A stretch of 6,143 nucleotides of DNA from Actinomycetes bacterium (GCA_021821705.1 JAKACE010000122.1:1-6143); one strand, 5' to 3'; shown: positions 1 to 5,239, counted from the stretch's first letter. Program-made: numbers and translations. Notes: generated from the letters alone by a model not told the origin.

Positions 1-313
1 CGTAGATCGTCATGATGCGCATGGCCGAGGCGCCGTCCATGGCGAGCACGACATCACGGCTCGGGTAGTGGAGGACGAGCTCGCCGAGCACCATGCCTCC
101 GAAAGGCCCGGCCCGAAGGGAGGGGCGAGGCCCGGCCTCGCCTGAGGGCTCTCCGTCCTCGTCAGCCGAGGGCTCCTCGGCGAGCGCGTCCGGAGCCTCG
201 ACTTCGGGCTCCACGTCGGCAACGTCTTCGGGGGCTTGGCTGCCCGGGCCGCTCTCGCCCTTGGGATGTCCGCTTTCGGTTTCGTTTTCCTCTTCTGGTT
301 CCTCGTCTGGCAT
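1..313 (-). CDS. Hypothetical protein with acidic N-terminal tail, partial (C-terminus beyond left edge)
   Basis: The frame is open from an ATG at 313-311 to the window edge, giving 104 visible residues. The start is supported by an AAAGGA Shine-Dalgarno sequence 8-9 nt upstream, and third positions are strongly GC. Residues 1-60 are dominated by Glu, Asp, Pro, Ser and Gly (it opens MPDEEPEEENETESG), with hardly any hydrophobic residues, so this part is probably disordered. From about residue 67 the composition becomes that of a folded domain, with the stretch GGMVLGELVLHYPSRDVVLA and then DGASAMRIMTIY at the edge. No signal peptide or membrane segment is visible. It lies downstream of the 119-aa gene on the same strand, but a hairpin and about 250 bp separate them, so it is probably a separate transcription unit. 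I do not recognise the family and assign no function. Confidence 0.75.
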   Translation of the reverse strand, partial: MPDEEPEEENETESGHPKGESGPGSQAPEDVADVEPEVEAPDALAEEPSADEDGEPSGEAGPRPSLRAGPFGGMVLGELVLHYPSRDVVLAMDGASAMRIMTIY

Positions 314-395
314 TTTGCCTGTCCTTTCGTCGTGGCGGCTGCAACCGCCGTAGGGAATGGGACCACGCCAGAAGAAAATGGCGGCCAGTTCGGCG

Positions 396-425
396 CGATC
401 GTCCCAGCTACAGCTGGGACGATCG
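396..425. promoter_or_regulatory. Perfect 30-bp palindrome (14-bp arms, 2-nt spacer), possible operator
   Basis: The left arm CGATCGTCCCAGCT (396-409) and right arm AGCTGGGACGATCG (412-425) are exact reverse complements with only AC between them. There is no T-run on either side, so it is not a classical terminator, and a 2-nt loop would be strained in RNA. It lies 83 bp upstream of the minus-strand start at 313, in the only gap in front of that gene, so a dimeric regulator's binding site is the simplest reading. That reading is inferred; the symmetry is seen directly. Confidence 0.6.
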
Positions 426-531
426 TGGGCTTTGTGAGGCTTCCCGCACGGGCCCTCCCTACGGTGGCGGCCATGTCGGAACGAATTCGAGCCTTCGCTG
501 ACGGCACTCACCCGACTGGCAACCGGGCCCA

Positions 532-567
532 GGAAGGGCCACCACGCAGGTACGTGGTGGCCCTTCC
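532..567 (-). terminator. Strong GC-rich hairpin after the 119-aa gene, probable terminator
   Basis: GGAAGGGCCACCACG (532-546) pairs perfectly with CGTGGTGGCCCTTCC (553-567) across a 6-nt loop, a 15-bp stem with no mismatch. It begins two bases past the TGA stop (572-570) of the minus-strand gene, where a terminator would sit. No T-tract follows on the minus strand. Stem-only terminators of this type are common in high-GC actinobacteria, but an mRNA-stabilising hairpin would look the same. Confidence 0.7.
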
Positions 568-569
568 CG

Positions 570-929
570 TCATACGCCGGTACCTCGCTCGGCGAGCTCG
601 GCCCGCAGCTTGGTAAGCTCCCCCGCGACGGCCGAAATTGCGAACGCCGCAGACGCGGATCCGAGCTCACCGTCGGTTGTCAGGCCCTCGAGGTCCCTCA
701 GCCGGCTGTTCAGGCCGGCGGCCTCCGAGAGTAGTTGCCCGCAGGTCCCGACGAGACGGGCAGCCGCGAACAACTGGTCGGACCCCGCCGAGCGCAGGTC
801 CGGCACGGCGGCGACCGTCCGCCCTGCCCTCTGGAGGAGCCCGGCAAGGCCGGCCCGCAGCTCGGTCTCCTCGGCGCTCGGCAGGGCAGAGGGGGAAGGA
901 GAATGGGACATGGGCGCTAAATGTGACAT
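570..929 (-). CDS. Small helical hypothetical protein (119 aa)
   Basis: The ATG at 929-927 follows AAAGGAG with a 5-6 nt spacer, an excellent ribosome binding site, so the much longer open frame upstream is not used. The first 18 residues are Ser/Pro/His-rich (MSHLAPMSHSPSPSALPSAE). Residues 20-119 are rich in Ala, Leu, Glu and Arg with heptad-like spacing (ELRAGLAGLLQRAGRTVAAV, then ELTKLRAELAERG near the end), so one or two long helices or a coiled coil are likely. There is a single Cys and no enzymatic motif. It diverges from the GIY-YIG nuclease gene across 143 bp of palindrome-rich DNA and is closed by a hairpin, so it is probably monocistronic. A regulator or partner of the nuclease is possible from position alone. 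I do not recognise the family. Confidence 0.72.
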   Translation of the reverse strand: MSHLAPMSHSPSPSALPSAEETELRAGLAGLLQRAGRTVAAVPDLRSAGSDQLFAAARLVGTCGQLLSEAAGLNSRLRDLEGLTTDGELGSASAAFAISAVAGELTKLRAELAERGTGV

Positions 930-936
930 GGGCGCT
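908..936. repeat. Two 11-bp direct repeats at the start of the 119-aa gene
   Basis: The sequence ACATGGGCGCT occurs at 908-918 and again at 926-936, 18 bp apart. The second copy spans the ATG start of the minus-strand gene and the first provides another in-frame ATG seven codons in, so the protein begins with a duplicated MSH...APMSH. It could be a small in-frame duplication or a repeated binding site over the start codon. Only the first ATG has a good Shine-Dalgarno sequence. Confidence 0.5.
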
Positions 937-950
937 CCTTTGTTTGGCAA

Positions 951-969
951 GTGCCGGCAGCTCCGGCAC
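951..969. promoter_or_regulatory. Interrupted palindrome 1 in the divergent control region
   Basis: GTGCCGG (951-957) and CCGGCAC (963-969) are exact reverse complements around a 5-nt centre. It lies 22-40 bp upstream of the minus-strand ATG at 929, where a promoter or operator for the 119-aa gene would be expected. An operator role is inferred. I could not see a convincing -10/-35 pair in this GC-rich stretch. Confidence 0.4.
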
Positions 970-992
970 GAGCGACCGTCACGGCGCCGGCC

Positions 993-1016
993 CCCGGCAA
1001 AAGAGCTTTCGCCGGG
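993..1016. promoter_or_regulatory. 24-bp near-perfect palindrome 2 in the divergent control region
   Basis: CCCGGCAAAAG (993-1003) and CTTTCGCCGGG (1006-1016) match as reverse complements at 10 of 11 positions around a 2-nt centre. Its core is the most A/T-rich spot of the divergent region. It lies about midway between the starts at 929 and 1073 and could serve both promoters. The short centre favours a protein-binding site over an RNA hairpin. Function is inferred from symmetry and place. Confidence 0.45.
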
Positions 1017-1036
1017 TGCCCGGGCCCTTTCGACGA

Positions 1037-1054
1037 GGGCCACCCTCGTGGCCC
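1037..1054. promoter_or_regulatory. Palindrome 3 (7-bp arms) just upstream of the nuclease gene
   Basis: GGGCCAC (1037-1043) pairs exactly with GTGGCCC (1048-1054) over a 4-nt loop. It ends 9 bp before the GGAGG ribosome binding site (1064-1068) of the GIY-YIG gene. As DNA it could be an operator; if transcribed, it would form a stable hairpin in the 5' leader that could affect translation. Confidence 0.4.
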
Positions 1055-1072
1055 AGGACCAATGGAGGCGAC

Positions 1073-1804
1073 ATGGCAGACATCCCCGCCACATGCATCG
1101 ACGACGAGGCCATGACCCGTCGGGTCGTGCGCTCGGCGCTGAGCGCCCTCCGCCAGCCGTTGTTGAGCGCCGACCTGGCACCGCGGCCCGCCGCCTACCT
1201 ACTGTTCGCGGAGCAGGCTGCCGATGGCCCCACCGACTTCGACCGGCTGGTCGGGCCATACTCGCTCGGGGAGCGCCCGCTTTACGCCGGGGCGGCAGAC
1301 GACATGCGGGGCCGGCGCGCCCGGTATGCCGGCCCTCAGTCCCTCGGCGGCGCACGGGGCCTTCCGACAGACCGCCTGTGGGTCGCGCCGGTTTATGCCC
1401 GGACGCGGGCCGGTGCCGTGCTCGCCGAGGCCATCTGCATGGAGGTTTTTGCCTGCCCTTGGAACGCGCCTGACCTGGCGGGCGCCGGGAGCCGCCAGCA
1501 AGGCCGCCTCCGCAGGGGCCAGCGCGTGCAACCGTGGGGGCGCATCTGGCCCCGCCCGTGGGACGGTATGCCGGGCCCGGCCTCCAGGGCGGCGAGCCTC
1601 CTGGCGATGGCGGCTCACGCCGTCGAGCCGGCCGGCCCGGGGCCGTGGTGGCCACCTCTCCCGCCGCTCGGGCGCGCTCCGCAGGGCCGGCGCAAGGCGG
1701 CGACCTCAGGGCGACGCCTTTCTCGTAGGCCTCGACGAATGGTGGCGCCCACGGACCGGTGCCAACCCCAGGGGCCTGACCAAGGATGTACCAGGGACGC
1801 CTAG
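1073..1804 (+). CDS. GIY-YIG nuclease, Eco29kI restriction-endonuclease-like
   Basis: The ATG at 1073 has GGAGG 4 nt upstream and gives 243 aa; the frame is open further upstream but lacks coding character there. The motifs of a GIY-YIG nuclease appear in order: PAAYLLF (39-45) for GIY, RPLYAGAAD (68-76) for YIG, an Arg-rich MRGRRARY (78-85) for the helix Arg, the likely catalytic Glu119 in LAEAICME, and PWN (129-131) with Asn131. The following GSRQQGRLRRGQ...W....WPRPW block (139-163) matches my recollection of the end of the Eco29kI-type domain (GFGNHDPGKGR..Q..S.WD.LHPGR.W). Such enzymes cut DNA by hydrolysis with one metal ion. The first two motifs are 29 residues apart, long for GIY-YIG generally but as in Eco29kI. 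No methyltransferase gene is visible. From about residue 210 codon use decays (TCA, CTT, TCT, CGT, CGA) and the tail is Arg/Pro-rich, so the natural C-terminus may lie in another frame. A repair or homing nuclease is an alternative role. Confidence 0.68.
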   Translation: MADIPATCIDDEAMTRRVVRSALSALRQPLLSADLAPRPAAYLLFAEQAADGPTDFDRLVGPYSLGERPLYAGAADDMRGRRARYAGPQSLGGARGLPTDRLWVAPVYARTRAGAVLAEAICMEVFACPWNAPDLAGAGSRQQGRLRRGQRVQPWGRIWPRPWDGMPGPASRAASLLAMAAHAVEPAGPGPWWPPLPPLGRAPQGRRKAATSGRRLSRRPRRMVAPTDRCQPQGPDQGCTRDA

Positions 1805-1923
1805 CCCGAAAATCGCCTCCAAGAAGGACGCTCAGTGGCCTGCAAACCGCTCGGTGTGCTATTTTCACGAGGGACCGGCGGACCGTGGGGCACACAGACT
1901 GGCCCGCTATCGCCCTCGCGCCC

Positions 1924-1977
1924 GGTTGATACCCCATCATCCTCCCCCTTGGGGGGTGTGATCATGGGGTATCAACC
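1924..1977. repeat. 54-bp inverted repeat, possible terminator or replication/transfer site
   Basis: GGTTGATACCCCAT (1924-1937) and ATGGGGTATCAACC (1964-1977) are perfect 14-bp arms. The 26 bp between them continue the symmetry imperfectly (ATC with GAT, then CCCCC-TT-GGGGG at the centre, 1944-1955), so the whole 54 bp can fold into one long hairpin or cruciform. It lies 120 bp after the nuclease stop codon and 368 bp beyond the end of the replication gene, with both genes pointing toward it. A bidirectional terminator is plausible although no T-run follows on either side. A site used by the replication or transfer machinery is the alternative. Confidence 0.65.
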
Positions 1978-2199
1978 ACGACGCCGGTGCCCGGTCCCGA
2001 CATTGCCCGTTGCCCCGGCGCGGCCCCCGGCTCCGGCATTGTCAGTGGTTTTGGCTGGTCGCGGTGCCCGAGAGCCGAGCCGGTGATGGGTCGCGGCATG
2101 GAGGACCAGGGATCTGCCGCGTCTGGACCGGTTCTTGCGTGCCAGGCCCCGTCGGGCTACCAGCACGGTTACCCAAAAGGGACGGGCGCCGGGCTCGGA

Positions 2200-2222
2200 C
2201 GTCGGGTGGTTCGCACCCGACG
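2200..2222 (-). terminator. 9-bp hairpin downstream of the replication gene, possible terminator
   Basis: CGTCGGGTG (2200-2208) and CACCCGACG (2214-2222) are exact reverse complements with a 5-nt loop. On the minus strand the hairpin comes about 120 nt after the replication gene stop (2347-2345). No T-tract follows. It is the first clear stem-loop past that gene and a reasonable terminator candidate, but it could equally be part of an origin structure. Confidence 0.35.
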
Positions 2223-2344
2223 CCAGGGATCTCGCCCGCTGCCTCGTTGCGGGCCAGCCTGGCCTTCCTTCTGCTGCTGCCAGCGCGCGGCCGGCGTCCC
2301 GGGAAGCCCAACGATGGGGCGGCCTCCAGGGTGCCTCCCGCAGC

Positions 2345-4042
2345 TTAAGGGGCCGTGGCCTGGGCTCGGCCCGGGCGAAGCAGCAGTCCGAGGCTCGAGA
2401 GCACCTTGGTTGGCAGGACGGCGTAGTAGGAGCCGAAGGCTGTGTGGTCGCCTGCCAGCGCCGCCCGGCGGGCCCCTCTCACGGCAGTGGACCAAGCCAG
2501 GCGCACCTCGGCCCGCCGGGTCCGCTCTGCTGCGTACTCGGAGGCGTCTCGGGCCCGTCGGCCCGCCACCCCGAGCCTCGCCGCTATCGCGGCCGTTGTC
2601 GCAGTGCCTTTGGCCCAGCCCCCCGGGCGGCACCGGCGCGCCAGGCCCAAGGAGGTGAGGCGCCTCAGCAGCACCCCGACAGAGCCCACGCTCGCGTGCA
2701 GCACGCGGGCCAGCTCGGCCGTGGTCCGCGCCTCGTCGCCGAGCTCGCGCAGGGCCCGGGCGGCAGACTTACCGATGCCCCCCCAACGGGCGATGTCGTC
2801 GCCGAGGCAAAGCTCGGGCTGGCCCGCCGGTCCCTCCTCGCGGCTGCCGTCCCCCATGGGCACCAAGAGGCGGTACGTGGTGGCCCTGGTGGGGGTCGGG
2901 GCCTCGTGCACTTTGGCCCAGCCCGCAGCGACGAGCCTTCGCAGCGACCTCCGCGCCGTGCAGAGGCTGACCCCGCCGGCAAGTGCCAGCTCGGTCAAGG
3001 CAGCCGCCACGACCGGGCCCCCGCGGGCCAATGCGATGGCGTAGAGCCCCTCTGCCACAGCGAGGTCGGTCGCCCCGGACATCCCCTTCCAGGGCACGGA
3101 CCCGAGCGCCGCCCTCCATACCTCGAGAGCCTCGAGGGCCTCTTCGCGCGACCGGACAGGCGAGGTGCCCGGGTGGCTGGCCCTGTAGGCGGCCGCCTTG
3201 TGCCACAGCCGCTCCAGTTCTCGCCGCCGCCAGCGCGCTGATCGCCGCCTCCAGGTGGCCCCGAGGGCGTTGGCCGGGTCGTTCAGGGCAGCTGCCAGCC
3301 ACTCCGGGCGGAACCCTGCCCCCTGGGCGAAGAGCGCGAGGGCCATGCGCCCGTGGGAGGGGGTTTCATATCCGGCCGCTTGGTGGCCCTCGCGAAGGCA
3401 CCGCCACATACGAGGGGAGAGGCCCATTGCCCCGACCTGGCGGAGCGCACGCCCGAGGGCGCCTGCCGGGGCCGGCGTGCCGAGAGCGGCCAGGGCGCCC
3501 TGGGCCGTCGCCGGCAAGAGCAGTGATACCGGGGCCCCGAGGCGGTGGGCCGACAGCGGGGGCCGCACCCCGTTGGAGCGGACGTCCAGGCCTTCTCGGC
3601 GGCACCAGTCGGTGAGGGAGGACCACAGGCGCTGGTCGGGCCCAACGTTGGCGAACAGGTGCCGGTGGCCCGGGCGCCCGGAGGCGACGAGCACCACCGC
3701 GACCCCGTTGGCCTCGAGCGCGGAGACCAGGTACCCGAACGCTGCCTCGGCCTGCAGTGCCTGGGTGGGGGACCGGCCCTCCAAGTCGAGGTCAACGGCC
3801 AGCATCCCGGGCCGGGGGCGGACCACGAACGGGCCGCCCACGAGCTCGGCGATCGGCGCGCGCGGCCCAGCCTCGTTGGCGGGCCCGAGGCGGAACCCCC
3901 AGCCGTCCTCGGTGACCGCCCGTGCCAGCGCGTCGATAGGCCCGACGCCCGCGAGGACACCAAGCGCGGCCTGGCTATTGCCGAGGCACGGGTGCCGCTG
4001 CGCTGAGGTTGGTCCCTGCACCCATCTGATCGTCCCGGCCAC
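2345..4042 (-). CDS. Primase-like replication protein (AEP-type primase half plus winged HTH)
   Basis: This 565-aa protein resembles the primase-like replication proteins of actinobacterial plasmids and integrative elements. Residues 48-165 show the pattern I associate with prim-pol domains: WGFRLGPANEAGPRAP, then PGMLAVDLDLEG (79-89) with the metal-binding D84-x-D86, then SGRPGHRHLF (121-130) for the second, His-containing motif, and GVRPPLSAHRLG (158-169), a loop typical of the group. The C-terminal half has at least two winged helix-turn-helix segments: 340-392 (SLCTARRSLRRLVAAGW) and 435-470 (TTAELARVLHASVGSVGVLL), plus GGIGKSAARALRELG (421-435) between them. No Walker A/B helicase motif is present, so an ATPase would have to come from the host or another gene. 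The likely role is DNA binding and primer synthesis at the element's origin. The start is uncertain: an in-frame TAG at 4048-4046 makes GTG 4042 the first possible start, but the nearest strong Shine-Dalgarno, AAGAGGAG, lies 19 nt away. GTG 4021 is a second option. Confidence 0.82.
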   Translation of the reverse strand: MAGTIRWVQGPTSAQRHPCLGNSQAALGVLAGVGPIDALARAVTEDGWGFRLGPANEAGPRAPIAELVGGPFVVRPRPGMLAVDLDLEGRSPTQALQAEAAFGYLVSALEANGVAVVLVASGRPGHRHLFANVGPDQRLWSSLTDWCRREGLDVRSNGVRPPLSAHRLGAPVSLLLPATAQGALAALGTPAPAGALGRALRQVGAMGLSPRMWRCLREGHQAAGYETPSHGRMALALFAQGAGFRPEWLAAALNDPANALGATWRRRSARWRRRELERLWHKAAAYRASHPGTSPVRSREEALEALEVWRAALGSVPWKGMSGATDLAVAEGLYAIALARGGPVVAAALTELALAGGVSLCTARRSLRRLVAAGWAKVHEAPTPTRATTYRLLVPMGDGSREEGPAGQPELCLGDDIARWGGIGKSAARALRELGDEARTTAELARVLHASVGSVGVLLRRLTSLGLARRCRPGGWAKGTATTAAIAARLGVAGRRARDASEYAAERTRRAEVRLAWSTAVRGARRAALAGDHTAFGSYYAVLPTKVLSSLGLLLRPGRAQATAP

Positions 4043-4267
4043 CCGCTACTGAGCAACCAGGCTCCTCTTGGTCCGCCAGCATCTCGGTGCCGCAGCGCGA
4101 AGCCCCCCGCTTCCCCAGGTCATCGTTAGGCCATCACCGCCTGGCACTCCAGTGTGGCCCGCGGCGGGCCCACGATTGATGTCTATTGCACCGGGCCGGT
4201 GGCCGGGCACCGTAGTCGTGGGCCGGAGTTGCAGCGCGAACGGCCCCGTTCTAGCGGAGGAAGAGAA
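4043..4267. promoter_or_regulatory. Divergent intergenic region between the replication gene and the 145-aa gene
   Basis: This 225-bp stretch separates two outward-facing genes and must hold both promoters. It contains AAGAGGAG at 4069-4062 on the minus strand and the GGAGGAAG ribosome binding site of the plus-strand gene just before 4268. Only weak symmetry is seen, for example CACCG/CGGTG at 4189-4201. I could not identify a reliable -10/-35 pair. The A/T-richest part is around 4173-4190. Confidence 0.45.
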
Positions 4268-4705
4268 ATGAGCACGTGCAACATCGGGATCGGGGCGCCC
4301 GCCGACGTGTTCGGCGTCGCCCGCTGGTTTGACCAGTTGCCGAACAGCACCGCCAGGGCGGTGTCGCCCGACGAAGTCGAGTGGCAGTGCAGGACGCCGG
4401 GGAGCGGGCGAGGGCGCGGAGACTGGGCGCGATGGGCCCTGTGGGACGTCGTCGCGACCCTCTTCTGCCTGTCGACGGCCACTAACCATGCCGGGCGCGA
4501 CGAAGTCATCGTCCGGGTCCCCCTCGAGCAGTATGGCGAGATCGCCAAGTTGATCGAGCGCCTGGGGGAAGACGCCGGGGAGTGGCCGTGGCTCTGGGAG
4601 GAGGATGAGGACCGGCAGGTCGCAACAGCGGCCGAGGTGCTCGGGCTCCCGGCCGTGGCGCTGGCCGACGACCCCGAACTGCTCCGAGCGCTCGGGATCG
4701 AGTGA
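4268..4705 (+). CDS. Acidic hypothetical protein (145 aa)
   Basis: The ATG at 4268 follows GGAGGAAGAGAA, a near-ideal ribosome binding site, so the open frame upstream of it is not used. Third positions are strongly G/C. The protein is acidic, about 25 Asp/Glu against 12 Arg/Lys, and soluble, without signal peptide or membrane segment. It opens MSTCNIGIGAPADVFGVARW. A helical middle (WARWALWDVVATLFCLSTAT) is followed by a predicted amphipathic segment, VIVRVPLEQYGEIAKLIERL, then a strongly acidic Trp-rich patch, WPWLWEEDEDR, and a C-terminal helix ending LLRALGIE. No catalytic motif is seen. It diverges from the replication gene, so it might regulate or assist replication, and acidic small proteins on mobile elements sometimes mimic DNA, but neither idea has direct support here. 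I do not recognise the family. Confidence 0.8.
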   Translation: MSTCNIGIGAPADVFGVARWFDQLPNSTARAVSPDEVEWQCRTPGSGRGRGDWARWALWDVVATLFCLSTATNHAGRDEVIVRVPLEQYGEIAKLIERLGEDAGEWPWLWEEDEDRQVATAAEVLGLPAVALADDPELLRALGIE

Positions 4706-4848
4706 GCCGTGGTTTCTCCCGGCGGTCATAGTCCCCAATGCAACGGGAGACTTGCCACGACGCCGAGAGCTACCGGCTGCCAGGGTGTCGAGGTTTCGGA
4801 GCGCGCTCACTTCTGGGCAGGGGCAGATTTGCGCCGAGTTCACGAGCG

Positions 4849-5187
4849 GTGGTCGAAGCGAACGCACAGGCCACCACGCTGGTCTTCTCTGAACTCGACA
4901 TGGAGGAGGTGGCCGGCTCGTACACGCCCTGCAGTGTGGTGGGCGACGGGCCTGTCGAACGTCACGCGGCGGCATCGAAGGGTCCCTCTGCGGCCCGAGG
5001 GCACACGAGCCAGGGCTCTGCCCGCCGTGCGGGCGCCCGCTCGACAGCCACAACCGCAACGCCCGGTTCCGCCTACCTGACCCGGTGCTGGCGGCAGAGG
5101 GGTCAAGAGCCAACAGAGGGCGTCTGGATGTTCAGTGGGTGGGAGCACACCCGGCCACAGAGGAGCCCTCACGCTCGACGGCCATGA
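4849..5187 (+). pseudogene. Probable frame-broken relic of a CPxCG zinc-knuckle-type hypothetical protein
   Basis: No intact gene fits the 550-bp gap between 4706 and 5255, yet coding signal appears in pieces in different frames. One frame from 4849 reads VVEANAQATTLVFSELDMEE with mostly G/C third positions. From about 4986 a second frame reads LCPPCGRPLDSHNRNARF and then RLPDPVLA (5016-5093), with almost every third position G or C between 5016 and 5072. About 20 bases later the first frame resumes with TEGVWMFSGWEHT (5113-5151). The order CPxCGRPLD, RFRLPDPVL, GxWM is one I remember from short actinobacterial proteins of unknown function, where they occur in one frame. Two frame changes imply decay or base-calling errors. 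No ribosome binding site was found. The family resemblance is from memory, and the limits are approximate. Confidence 0.4.
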
Positions 5188-5226
5188 GTCAAGTTGGACT
5201 TCTCCACACCCACCGCACAGTCCGGC

Positions 5227-5239
5227 GCCCCGCCGGGGC
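5227..5239 (-). terminator. Short GC hairpin after the integrase gene, weak terminator candidate
   Basis: GCCCC (5227-5231) pairs with GGGGC (5235-5239) over a 3-nt loop, beginning 16 nt after the integrase TAG stop (5258-5256) on the minus strand. The stem is only 5 bp and no T-tract follows, so this is weak support. Confidence 0.25.

Larger units (their letters stand above)
1805..2344. other. Gene-free stretch between the converging nuclease and replication genes
   Basis: I find no frame here with both a ribosome binding site and consistent coding bias. It contains the 54-bp inverted repeat (1924-1977) and the hairpin at 2200-2222, listed separately. Its first part (about 1713-1870, beginning inside the nuclease gene) has a protein-like third reading frame, including GDAFLVGLDEWWRPRTGANP, which may be the displaced end of the nuclease. 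The rest (1980-2190) has no structure I can interpret. A replication origin or transfer origin beside the replication gene is possible but no iterons were recognised. Confidence 0.5.

Noticed and set aside
474..616. Small plus-strand frame of 47 codons (MSERIRAFADGTHP...)
   Set aside because: No Shine-Dalgarno, poor third-position bias, and it runs through the hairpin at 532-567 and the 3' end of the minus-strand gene.
638..1072. Upstream extension of the GIY-YIG open frame
   Set aside because: It is antisense to the 119-aa gene, Arg-rich and without a ribosome binding site, whereas ATG 1073 has GGAGG at the right distance.
570..1940. Minus-strand open frame of 456 codons
   Set aside because: Only the last 119 codons (from 929) have a ribosome binding site and coding character; the remainder lies antisense to the GIY-YIG gene and reads as Arg/Pro/Gly-rich noise.
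1924..1977. Integron attC site
   Set aside because: The outer sequences are GTTGATA...TATCAAC, the reverse of the RYYYAAC...GTTRRRY arrangement, and there is no integron integrase or cassette.
2135..3241. Plus-strand open frame of 368 codons
   Set aside because: Mostly antisense to the replication gene, which has clear motifs; the protein sequence is low-complexity Arg/Pro/Ala/Gly.
3198..4052. Plus-strand open frame of 284 codons
   Set aside because: Antisense shadow of the primase half of the replication gene, with Arg/Pro/Ser-rich composition and no motif.
4046..5113. Minus-strand open frame of 355 codons
   Set aside because: Antisense to the 145-aa gene and the adjoining gap, no ribosome binding site and Pro/Arg-rich composition; high-GC DNA commonly keeps antisense frames open.
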